From Sphingomonadaceae bacterium (lineage in GTDB: Bacteria > Pseudomonadota > Alphaproteobacteria > Sphingomonadales > Sphingomonadaceae), in NCBI GenBank assembly GCA_947446935.1, contig CANFIV010000040.1, positions 1 through 8,789 of the forward strand: a DNA stretch of 8,789 nucleotides, written 5' to 3'. Under the pieces are notes generated by a model, which was given only the letters and a program-made list of their open reading frames with translations, was not told the DNA's origin and did not search any database. Position 1 is the stretch's first letter; each line of letters opens with the position of its first letter. This document shows positions 1 through 6,226 of this stretch, one piece after another. The position numbers were made by a program, and so were the translations under genes.

Positions 1-1
1 C

Positions 2-583
2 GAAGGTTTGCCTGCAGCCGACCTTACACGCCACACCGCCAACACCTTTGCGACGCTCATGCATCCCGAAACGCGGCTCGACATGGTGCGCACCGGCGGC
101 GCGATCTACGGCGATCCGGGCTCGGTGAAGACATCGGCCTTCACCCAGACAATGGCGATCAAGTCGCGCGTGGCAGCGGTGAACCATTACCCGGCCGGGC
201 AGACCGTCGCTTATGACCGCACCTTCCGGCTGACACGCGAAAGCTGGCTGGCCAATATCCCAATCGGCTATTCCGATGGCATGCGCCGCGGCTTCAGCCA
301 CGCCAATCGCCCAGAGTTCCCTGCAGAAAGCCGCAACAACAGCGAAGTGCTGATCCGTGGCCGACGGGTGCCCATCGTGGGCCGGGTGACAATGAACACC
401 TTGATGGTGGATGTGACCGACCACCGCGATGTGCGGCTCGATGACGAAGTGGTTCTGTTCGGCCCTCAGGGCACCGACCGGATCACCCAGCCCGAGTTCG
501 AAGCCAACAGCAGCGCCTACGCGCCCGAGATGCTGGCCGTCCTCGGCGCAACCCTGCCAAGAGTGCTGAAGGCACGGGATTAA
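2..583 (+). CDS. alr: Alanine / broad-specificity amino-acid racemase, C-terminal part (5' end outside window)
   Basis: This is the C-terminal half of a fold-type III PLP-dependent racemase, open from the window edge to TAA at 581-583 (about 193 residues visible). The family interconverts L- and D-amino acids; the D-forms serve in peptidoglycan. Visible family marks are TANTFATL and MVRTGGAIYGD, which end the barrel domain, then PIGYSDGMRR, whose Tyr is the expected catalytic Tyr of the C-terminal domain, and GRVTMNTLMVDVTD. Canonical alanine racemases usually read GYADG and MDQ at these places. The MNTLMVDVTD form, the YDRT segment and LANIPIGYSDG recall the Bsr group (Vibrio BsrV, Pseudomonas putida racemase). 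The canonical second active-site Tyr near the C-terminus seems replaced by Pro (SAYAPEML) in a hand alignment. Bsr enzymes are usually periplasmic, but the N-terminus and any signal peptide are not visible. It converges on flagellin and has no evident flagellar role. Family call is firm; the Bsr subtype is an inference. Confidence 0.9.
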   Translation, partial: EGLPAADLTRHTANTFATLMHPETRLDMVRTGGAIYGDPGSVKTSAFTQTMAIKSRVAAVNHYPAGQTVAYDRTFRLTRESWLANIPIGYSDGMRRGFSHANRPEFPAESRNNSEVLIRGRRVPIVGRVTMNTLMVDVTDHRDVRLDDEVVLFGPQGTDRITQPEFEANSSAYAPEMLAVLGATLPRVLKARD

Positions 584-588
584 CATCC

Positions 589-627
589 AAAAAAAGCCCG
601 GCGATCCCATGTTGGAGATCGCCGGGC
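589..627 (-). terminator. Rho-independent terminator of the flagellin gene
   Basis: A perfect 11-bp stem has arms GCCCGGCGATC (596-606) and GATCGCCGGGC (617-627) around a 10-nt loop. Seven A's at 589-595 read as T7 directly after the hairpin on the minus strand. This is the classic intrinsic terminator layout for a transcript running leftward. It lies about 40 bases beyond the flagellin stop codon. On the plus strand no T-run follows the stem (CAGCCTTG), so it should act poorly on the racemase transcript. Confidence 0.88.
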
Positions 628-668
628 AGCCTTGCGCCCGGTGGAGACGGGCGTTTGGGGGTTAGGGC

Positions 669-1550
669 TTAACGGAGCAGCGAGAGAACGTTCTGCTGGC
701 TCTGGTTCGCCTGAGCGATCATCGCGGTCGAAGCCTGGCTCAGGATCTGGGCCTTGGCCATCGCAGTCGTTTCAGCCGAATAATCGGTGTCCTGAATGCG
801 CGAACGAGCGTCCGACAGGTTGGTGATGTTGTCGTTCAGGTTGTTGACGGCCGATTCCAGACGGTTCTGGCCGGCACCGAGCGTTGCACGGGTCGAGTTG
901 ACGTTGGCCAGTGCCGCATCGACGTTGTCGATCGTGGTCGAAGCCGCAGTGGTCGACGAGACGTCGAGCGCCTGACCTGCCTGGGTCGAGTCATAGTGCG
1001 TGCCTGAAGTGGCATCGAACAGCTTGGAGCCATCAAAACCCTTGCTGACGATATCGACAGTGTCGGATGTGTTGGCGCCGGTCTGGATCGAGAACGTCTG
1101 ATCGTCGGCGCTGGTGCCGGCCATCGTGGCGTTCACCTTGAACACGGCGTTGCCGTTGAACTTGGTGTTGTTGAGCACGTCCGAGATCTGGGCGTTGAGG
1201 TTGCCGACTTCCGATTGCATCGCATCGCGGTCAGACTGCTGATACGTGGCTGACTTGGACTGCACGGCCAGTTCACGAACGCGCTGCAGCATGTTGGTGA
1301 CTTCGTTGAGCCCACCTTCCGCAGTCTGCGCAAGGCTGATGCCGTCGTTGGCGTTGCGGACGCCCTGGCCCATGCCCTTGATCTGCGAGGTCATGGTCGT
1401 GGCAATGGCCAGACCAGCCGCATCGTCCTTGGCGCCGTTGATGCGCTTGCCGGTCGAAAGGCGCTCCATCGCCTGCCCGGCCATCTTGGACGCCATGTTC
1501 GAAGAGTTCGTGGCGCGGATCGCGTTGATGTTGGTGTTGATAACCGCCAT
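669..1550 (-). CDS. fliC: Flagellin, filament subunit
   Basis: This encodes a complete 293-residue flagellin, the secreted subunit that polymerises into the filament. The N-terminal D0/D1 region (about 1-140) begins [13 protein letters not shown] and includes [20 protein letters not shown] and the [10 protein letters not shown] helix (88-97). The middle (about 141-205) is short and variable. The C-terminal D1/D0 helices (about 206-293) include [15 protein letters not shown] and end NVLSLLR. Together these give a small, D1-dominated flagellin common in alphaproteobacteria. The ATG at 1550 is chosen because the conserved N-terminus starts there and GGAG (1558-1561) lies 7 nt upstream; the frame runs open further upstream but that part is not flagellin-like. 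The gene is monocistronic, diverges from the sigma-54 activator and ends before a strong terminator. The symbol is generic; fljK-type naming would serve equally, and other flagellin copies may exist elsewhere. Confidence 0.97.
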   Translation of the reverse strand: MAVINTNINAIRATNSSNMASKMAGQAMERLSTGKRINGAKDDAAGLAIATTMTSQIKGMGQGVRNANDGISLAQTAEGGLNEVTNMLQRVRELAVQSKSATYQQSDRDAMQSEVGNLNAQISDVLNNTKFNGNAVFKVNATMAGTSADDQTFSIQTGANTSDTVDIVSKGFDGSKLFDATSGTHYDSTQAGQALDVSSTTAASTTIDNVDAALANVNSTRATLGAGQNRLESAVNNLNDNITNLSDARSRIQDTDYSAETTAMAKAQILSQASTAMIAQANQSQQNVLSLLR

Positions 1551-1557
1551 GTCTTGT

Positions 1558-1561
1558 CTCC
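1558..1561 (-). promoter_or_regulatory. Ribosome binding site of flagellin
   Basis: GGAG on the minus strand lies 7 nt before the ATG at 1550. It fixes the start of flagellin against the much longer open frame that continues upstream to 2309. Confidence 0.75.
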
Positions 1562-1606
1562 AATGAGAGGGGTCGTTCCCCGTCTGACGCCGGTCGGGGA
1601 TCGACG

Positions 1607-1673
1607 CGGCAGCCACGGCAAAGACCGGCAGAATGGTGCCGGGTTTAAGGGGGGGTGCGGCAACCATCTGCCG
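1607..1673. promoter_or_regulatory. Cluster of CGGCA/TGCCG half-sites with two matching dyads; candidate activator or operator sites
   Basis: Six copies of the pentamer CGGCA or its complement lie in 67 bp: CGGCA at 1607, 1616, 1626 and 1658, and TGCCG at 1637 and 1669. Four of them make two dyads of the same form, CGGCA-N6-TGCCG, at 1626-1641 and 1658-1673. The first extends to CCGGCA-N6-TGCCGG (1625-1642). The dyad centres are 32 bp apart, about three helical turns, as expected for tandem sites on one face of DNA. They lie 57-123 bp upstream of the flagellin start. The neighbouring sigma-54 activator is the natural candidate ligand; Caulobacter FlbD ftr sites, as I recall them, are also CGGC/GCCG-rich. 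The repeat structure is seen directly; the ligand is inferred. Confidence 0.55.
1622..1647 (-). promoter_or_regulatory. Possible sigma-28 (FliA)-like flagellin promoter
   Basis: On the minus strand TAAA (1647-1644) is followed after 14 nt by GCCGGTCT (1629-1622). The enterobacterial sigma-28 pattern is TAAA, 15 nt, then GCCGATAA, so both cores match but the spacer is one short and the end of the -10 box is poor. The implied leader to the flagellin ATG is about 65-70 nt. The element overlaps one of the dyads. I find no sigma-54 site with correct spacing on this strand. Confidence 0.3.
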
Positions 1674-1758
1674 GGCATATGCATTTACCCCTAGTGTTTC
1701 CACGTAGCTTAAAGTTCCGGCCCGCTTGACGTTTTCGCGCGACAAAAGGCCAGCCGCG

Positions 1759-1767
1759 ATGGTTAAC
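1759..1767 (-). promoter_or_regulatory. CtrA-like half-site between flagellin and the activator gene
   Basis: The minus strand reads GTTAACCAT, containing TTAACCAT, one of the recognised CtrA half-site forms in Caulobacter and relatives. It lies just before the chosen start of the sigma-54 activator (1783) and about 210 bp upstream of flagellin. There is no second TTAA at the 7-nt spacing of the full bipartite site. A single 8-9 bp match may be chance, but the same GTTAACCA recurs upstream of the last gene in the window. Confidence 0.3.
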
Positions 1768-1782
1768 ACAGGGCTTGGAATT

Positions 1783-3090
1783 ATGAACACGGATCGGGCC
1801 ACATTGGTGGCCTCACGGACCTCAGCACAAAAGCCGGCGTCAGGCACAGGGGGAACCAACACCGCCTTGCTGCAGCGCGCCCGTTCGGTTCTGGGCAGTT
1901 TCAGCCCCGCCGGGACCACATCGCTCCGCGGATCGGACGAGCAGCCTGTGCCCGGCCTGTTCGATCGCACCGTGGTTCTGACGCGCGGCGAGGCCTGCCA
2001 GATTACGCGCGGCAACGGCGGCCGCCACGACCTGATGTATGACGACAGCGCCGATCCGGCCGTGCTCGCCGCGCTTATTGCCTGCGCGGCGCCTCCGGGC
2101 AGCCCGGTTGCGGCGGATCCGGAAAGCCTTTCGGTGCTTGCGCTGGCGGAGCGGCTCGCCGCCAGCGAGATTCCCGTGCTGATCAACGGCCCCACCGGCA
2201 CCGGCAAGGAAGTGCTCAGCCACTTCATCCACAGCCGCTCGCCCCGTGCGGCCGCGCCGTTCATCGCCATCAATTGCGCCGCTATGCCCGAGACGATGCT
2301 CGAGGCCATGCTGTTCGGCCATCAGAAGGGTGCCTTCACTGGTGCCAATGCTGCGGCTGAAGGTTTTTTCCGCGCCGCGCACGGCGGCACACTCCTGCTC
2401 GATGAAATCGCGGAGATGCCGCTTTCACTCCAGGCCAAGCTGCTGCGCGTCCTTCAGGAAGGCGAAGTCGTGCCCTTGGGCGCGACCCGGCCGATCAAGG
2501 TCGATGTGCGCGTGATCGCCTGCGCCAACCGCGATCTGCCTAGCGAAGTTGAAGAAGGCCGCTTCCGCGCCGACTTGTTCTACCGGCTCAACGTGTTCCC
2601 GCTTGAGCTGTGCGCGCTGTGCGAACGCCCCGCCGATATCGCCCCGCTCGCCTTTGCCATGATGCTGCGCCATGTGCCGCCGGGCCGCGCCGTGCCGTGG
2701 CTCGGAGCCGGCGCCATTGCCATGCTCGAAGCACATGCCTGGCCCGGCAACGTGCGCGAGCTCGAAAACGTGATGCGCCGCGCGCTGCTCCTCGCGGGCG
2801 ATGCAACCGAAATCGGTATCCAGCACATAGCCTTCGACCGCGCTGTGCGCGTCGCGGGCGAGACTTCTCTGGCCACGCCCGCTCCCACAGCCAGCGGCGT
2901 GACCTCCGGCAGCAAGCTGTCCAACATTGTCCAGCTTTCAGAAACGCGCGCGATCCTCGCCACGCTCGATGCCTGCGGCGGCAACCGTGTCGCTGCTGCA
3001 CGCAAGCTTGGCATTTCCGAACGCACCTTGCGCTACCGCCTCGCGGGCTTCCGCGAGGCCGGGATCGCGGTGGCCGGTAGCCGGCGATGA
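1783..3090 (+). CDS. flbD: Sigma-54-dependent flagellar transcriptional activator without a recognisable receiver domain (FlbD/FleQ type)
   Basis: This 435-residue bacterial enhancer-binding protein uses ATP hydrolysis to remodel RNA polymerase carrying sigma-54. Residues 1-110 are short and low-complexity, with no visible receiver domain or phospho-acceptor Asp. The AAA+ domain carries Walker A GPTGTGKE (136-143), the sigma-54-contacting GAFTGA loop (183-188), Walker B GGTLLLDE (201-208), arginine-finger segment RFRADLFYR (260-268) and [12 protein letters not shown] Fis-type helix-turn-helix ends the protein (about 394-421, [22 protein letters not shown] region). The usual LRER before the D-I pair reads LCER here, with Cys280 in place of Arg. 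ATG 1783 is chosen because codons before it look non-coding and AGGG lies 9 nt upstream; ATG 1759 is a real alternative (443 residues). Its TGA overlaps the ATG of fliE, so it is probably co-transcribed with the basal-body genes. FlbD versus FleQ naming rests on context. Confidence 0.88.
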   Translation: MNTDRATLVASRTSAQKPASGTGGTNTALLQRARSVLGSFSPAGTTSLRGSDEQPVPGLFDRTVVLTRGEACQITRGNGGRHDLMYDDSADPAVLAALIACAAPPGSPVAADPESLSVLALAERLAASEIPVLINGPTGTGKEVLSHFIHSRSPRAAAPFIAINCAAMPETMLEAMLFGHQKGAFTGANAAAEGFFRAAHGGTLLLDEIAEMPLSLQAKLLRVLQEGEVVPLGATRPIKVDVRVIACANRDLPSEVEEGRFRADLFYRLNVFPLELCALCERPADIAPLAFAMMLRHVPPGRAVPWLGAGAIAMLEAHAWPGNVRELENVMRRALLLAGDATEIGIQHIAFDRAVRVAGETSLATPAPTASGVTSGSKLSNIVQLSETRAILATLDACGGNRVAAARKLGISERTLRYRLAGFREAGIAVAGSRR

Positions 3091-3473
3091 GCAGCATAGG
3101 GGGCATCTCCGGTGCTGGTGGGCTCCAGCAGATCATGGCGCTGCGCCAGCAGATCATCGATCGCTCGCAGCTCCTGCAGCAGGTTCGCGCGCCAGAGACC
3201 GGCGCTGTGGGCGCCGCTGGCGGTGTCGCTGCGCCCGCCGGCGAGGTGCCGCAGAACGGCTTCACCTCGGCGCTCAAGTCCGCGCTCGACGGCGTGAACG
3301 CAGTGCAAGGCAAAGCCGAAGCGCTGAGCGAAGGTTATGACAAGGGCGAGGTCACCGATATCGCCAAGGTCATGCTCGCCCGCCAGGAAGCCGGCGTGGC
3401 CTTCGAGGCGACGCTGCAGGTGCGCAACAAGCTGCTCAGCGCCTACCAAGACATCATGCGGATGGGGGTCTGA
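3087..3473 (+). CDS. fliE: FliE, flagellar hook-basal body protein (MS ring-rod junction)
   Basis: This encodes a 128-residue FliE, the small export substrate that joins the MS ring to the proximal rod and is needed early for export. The C-terminal half is the conserved part: NGFTSALKSALDGVN (about 57-71), a helical segment with VTDIAKVMLARQEAGVAFEA, and the family ending VRNKLLSAYQDIMRMGV. The N-terminal half is Ala/Gly/Gln-rich, somewhat longer than in the roughly 104-residue enteric protein. The ATG at 3087 overlaps the activator's stop codon as ATGA, and no strong Shine-Dalgarno is visible, so translational coupling is likely. It is followed by TGA TAA and then fliF after only 3 bases. 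Position directly before fliF matches the universal fliE-fliF order. Confidence 0.96.
   Translation: MSSIGGISGAGGLQQIMALRQQIIDRSQLLQQVRAPETGAVGAAGGVAAPAGEVPQNGFTSALKSALDGVNAVQGKAEALSEGYDKGEVTDIAKVMLARQEAGVAFEATLQVRNKLLSAYQDIMRMGV
3464..3468 (+). promoter_or_regulatory. Ribosome binding site of fliF
   Basis: A G5 run inside the last codons of fliE lies 8 nt before the fliF ATG at 3477. fliF is the only downstream gene of the tight train that does not overlap its predecessor, and it has its own clear site. Confidence 0.55.
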
Positions 3474-3476
3474 TAA

Positions 3477-5216
3477 ATGGCCGATGCCCCAACTCAAAAC
3501 GGCACCACGGCAGCGCCCGCGCCCAGCCTCTCGCTCTTCGCGCCGCTCATGGATCCGGCTGGTGGCAGCATGCTTGCACGCACGGGCGCATTCCTCGGCC
3601 AGCCGCCGGTTCGCCGCGCACTGCCCTTGCTCGCCGGCGTGTCCGCAGCGGGCCTCACGGCAATGCTGTGGCTGGCCATGGCCCCCGCGCCGCAGCGCAT
3701 TCTCTATAGCGATATCAGCGACAGCGAGCGCGCGCAGGTTACTGCCGCGCTCGGCAAAGCCTCGATTGCCTATTCGATCGACAATTCCACCGGCGCGATC
3801 ACCGTGGGCGAGAACGATCTCTACAAAGCGCGCATGGTCGCGGCCTCTGATGGCGCGATCGCCACGCCGGAAACCGGCGCACAGATGCTCGACAAGTTGC
3901 CGATGGGTGCCAGCCGCACAATGGAAGGCGAGCGCATGCTCGCCGCCCGCGAGCGCGAGCTTGAGCTCACCATCATGCAGATCGACGGTGTCGAGGCGGT
4001 GCGCGTCCACCTTGCCGAACCGGAGAAGTCTGTGTTCGTGCGCGACAGCGCCCCGCCGACCGCCTCGGTCATGGTCAAGCTCGCGCGCGGGCGGCAACTG
4101 GCGGACAGCCAGGTCACCGCAATCGTCAATCTCGTCGCCAGCTCCGTGCCCTCGCTCACCGTCGATGCAGTGAAAGTGATCGACCAGCACGGCCGTCTGC
4201 TTTCTTCGGCAAAGTCCGGTGATACCGACCGGCTCGATCTGCAGGCCCGGCTCGAGGACAAGCTGCGCCAGCAGGTCTCAGCGCTGCTCACGCCGATGCT
4301 GGGCGAAGGCAACTTTTCGAGCGAGATCCAGGTCGATCTCGACATGGATCAGCTGACGTCCGCGCGCGAAAGCTATGACAAGCAGGGCGTGGTGCGCAGT
4401 GAGACCCAGTCCGCATCGCAAACATCCGGCGCGAACGGCGCGGCGGGCGTGCCCGGCGTGCTGTCCAACACTCCGCCCCCGCCGACCACCGCCCAACCCG
4501 GCGCGCCGGGCGCGGCGGCAACCCCTGCGCCGGGCGCGACGCCCAGCCCCGCGCCTTCGCCTACCAATGGCGAAACATCCTCGGCACGGACGTACGAACT
4601 CGGCCGCGAAGTGGCGGTGACCAATGCCACGCCCGGCAAGATCAAGCGCCTCTCGGTCGCGGTCGCGCTGAGCGGGGCAATCATGGCCAAGGCCAAGCCC
4701 GCCGAAATCGACCAGATCAAGCAGCTCGTCGCCGCCGCTGTCGGGGCAGATACCGCGCGCGGCGATCAGGTCGCCGTGGTCGTGCGCACGTTCCGGCCCG
4801 AGGCTATCCCCGTGCCCGCCTTCTGGGAAACCCCATGGTTCGCCATGATCGTGCGCAATGTGGTCGCGCTGCTCGCCGTGCTGCTTACGCTGCTGCTTGG
4901 CGTGCGCCCGCTGATCAAGGTGCTGAAGCGAGACCCCGCAGCCACCGCCACCAAGGATAGCAACGAGAGCGAGCCAGCCAACGAAGGCGAGGAGGACGGG
5001 GAAGGTGATACCACCGCAGAGAGCGCTAACCGGCGCCGCCGCAGGAAAATCCCGCGCATCGAACCAATCATCGATCCCGAAACCGGTGAGATCGATCCCG
5101 CCGCGCTCAGCCGCCAGGTAAATATGGCGCAGCGCATCGTGGTCGAGCAGCCCGACAGCGCGATCAACGCGTTGCGCCAGCTGCTGAACGAGCCAAATGC
5201 GGAGCCGACAGCATGA
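3477..5216 (+). CDS. fliF: FliF, flagellar MS-ring protein
   Basis: This 579-residue inner-membrane protein oligomerises into the MS ring, the base of the basal body and housing of the export gate. Order of parts: cytoplasmic N-terminus; first membrane segment (about 47-68, ALPLLAGVSAAGLTAMLWLA); the YscJ/FliF-type periplasmic domain with ILYSDI (75-80) and VRVHLAEPEKSVFVRD (175-190); the FliF C-terminal ring domain interrupted by a Pro/Ala/Thr-rich stretch (about 333-365); a second membrane segment (about 455-480); and a cytoplasmic tail. The tail ends with helix-forming LSRQVNMAQRIVVEQPDSA and NALRQLLNE, the expected FliG-binding end. The tail also holds an unusual acidic run (about 495-517) followed at once by NRRRRRK (518-524). 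Length is near the family norm. Its TGA overlaps the fliG start, which suits the direct FliF-FliG contact. Confidence 0.97.
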   Translation: MADAPTQNGTTAAPAPSLSLFAPLMDPAGGSMLARTGAFLGQPPVRRALPLLAGVSAAGLTAMLWLAMAPAPQRILYSDISDSERAQVTAALGKASIAYSIDNSTGAITVGENDLYKARMVAASDGAIATPETGAQMLDKLPMGASRTMEGERMLAARERELELTIMQIDGVEAVRVHLAEPEKSVFVRDSAPPTASVMVKLARGRQLADSQVTAIVNLVASSVPSLTVDAVKVIDQHGRLLSSAKSGDTDRLDLQARLEDKLRQQVSALLTPMLGEGNFSSEIQVDLDMDQLTSARESYDKQGVVRSETQSASQTSGANGAAGVPGVLSNTPPPPTTAQPGAPGAAATPAPGATPSPAPSPTNGETSSARTYELGREVAVTNATPGKIKRLSVAVALSGAIMAKAKPAEIDQIKQLVAAAVGADTARGDQVAVVVRTFRPEAIPVPAFWETPWFAMIVRNVVALLAVLLTLLLGVRPLIKVLKRDPAATATKDSNESEPANEGEEDGEGDTTAESANRRRRRKIPRIEPIIDPETGEIDPAALSRQVNMAQRIVVEQPDSAINALRQLLNEPNAEPTA

Positions 5217-6226
5217 CGGCCATAGCCCCGGAAATAAGCGGTCCCGAGCGGGCAGCGGTGATGGTCATGCTGCTCGACGACGATCATGCCGCGTCACTGC
5301 TCTCTCAGCTTGATCCGTCCGAACTGCGCCTGCTGGGCGAAAAGATGTGCGCGATCGGCGAAATCGACGCGGATGCGATCACCCAGGCGCTCCAGGGCTT
5401 TGTCGACAATGCCGCATCCGTCACGCTGAACGCCCATGGCCGGGTCGATCAGGTGCGCCAGCTGATGACCCACGCAGTCGGCGAGATGAAAGCCGACAAC
5501 CTCATGCAGCGCATCGCGCCCGACGCCCCGGTGCCGGGCTCCTCACTCGAACTCGCCCGCTGGCTCACGCCCCATGCGCTGGTGCCGCTGGTGCACGGAG
5601 AACACCCGCAAGCGATTGCGGTGCTGCTCGTACAGCTCGATCCCGATGTCGCGGGTGCCGTGCTCCATGCCCTGCCCGAAAGTCTCCAGCCCCAAATCGT
5701 CCAGCGTGTCGCCACGCTGGGCCCGGTTGCGCCCGAGGCGATCGGCATGCTTGAGGCGATGCTCGCGCAGAAGATCACCGAATGTCACGGCAGTGCCGCG
5801 CTCACGATGGGCGGCCCGCGCGAGGCGGCAGACATCATCAACGCCGCAGCCCGCGCGGTCGAAAAGCGCGTGATGCCCGAGATCGCCCGCAGCGACAAAC
5901 AGCTCGCCAAAGCCATCGAGAACGAAATGTTCAAGTTCGACCACCTCTTCGTGCTCGACGACAAATCGATGGGCGCCCTGCTGCGCGAGGTCGATTCCGA
6001 TACGCTTATCGCCGCGCTCAAGGGCATCGGTCCCGAACCGCGCGAGAACTTCTTCCGCGCCATGTCGAGCCGCGCCGCCGAGGGTGTTCGCGACGAAATC
6101 GATGCGCGTGGCCGCATGAAGATGGCCGAAGTGGTCGAGGCGCAGAAAGCCGTCGTGGCCGCCGCCCGCCGCCTCGCAGCCGAAGGCGTGATCGTCTTCG
6201 GCGCGGGCGACGACGATTATGTCTGA
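5213..6226 (+). CDS. fliG: FliG, flagellar motor switch protein
   Basis: This 337-residue rotor protein sits on the cytoplasmic face of the MS ring, binds FliM in the C-ring and meets the stator to make torque. The N-terminal domain begins with GPERAAVMVMLLDDDHA (10-26) and binds FliF. The middle domain carries the EHPQ motif (130-133), a FliM-binding mark. A Gly-Gly hinge lies at 200-201. The C-terminal domain has MFKF (239-242), the counterpart of the MFxF hinge, and the charged torque helix in the segment around ALKGIGPEPREN, SSRAAEGVRDEIDAR (268-299), where the Lys, Arg and acidic residues of the E. coli helix have counterparts. ATG 5213 overlaps the fliF stop (ATGA) and GGAG (5201-5204) lies 8 nt upstream. 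The stop overlaps fliH by 8 bp. Confidence 0.97.
   Translation: MTAIAPEISGPERAAVMVMLLDDDHAASLLSQLDPSELRLLGEKMCAIGEIDADAITQALQGFVDNAASVTLNAHGRVDQVRQLMTHAVGEMKADNLMQRIAPDAPVPGSSLELARWLTPHALVPLVHGEHPQAIAVLLVQLDPDVAGAVLHALPESLQPQIVQRVATLGPVAPEAIGMLEAMLAQKITECHGSAALTMGGPREAADIINAAARAVEKRVMPEIARSDKQLAKAIENEMFKFDHLFVLDDKSMGALLREVDSDTLIAALKGIGPEPRENFFRAMSSRAAEGVRDEIDARGRMKMAEVVEAQKAVVAAARRLAAEGVIVFGAGDDDYV

Noticed and set aside
596..627. The hairpin as a terminator for the racemase on the plus strand
   Set aside because: No T-run follows the stem on the plus strand; the T7 tract exists only in the minus-strand orientation.
632..826. Plus-strand 64-codon frame after the racemase
   Set aside because: It overlaps the conserved C-terminus of flagellin on the other strand and is low-complexity.
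1625..1673. Two sigma-54 promoter-like readings on the minus strand (GGCA…TGC in each dyad)
   Set aside because: The spacing between GG and GC is 9, not the required 10, in both. The resemblance follows from the dyad CGGCA-N6-TGCCG itself.
1551..2309. Minus-strand frame open upstream of flagellin, making a 546-residue reading frame
   Set aside because: The part before ATG 1550 is antisense to the activator, has no family resemblance, and flagellin has its own RBS and conserved N-terminus at 1550.
3033..4190. Minus-strand open frame (385 codons) opposite fliE and fliF
   Set aside because: Composition is rich in His/Arg/Gly/Ala as in a shadow frame, and FliE and FliF on the plus strand are clear.
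5787..5797. CGGCAGTGCCG palindrome within fliG
   Set aside because: It lacks the N6 spacer of the dyads upstream of flagellin and lies in conserved coding sequence.
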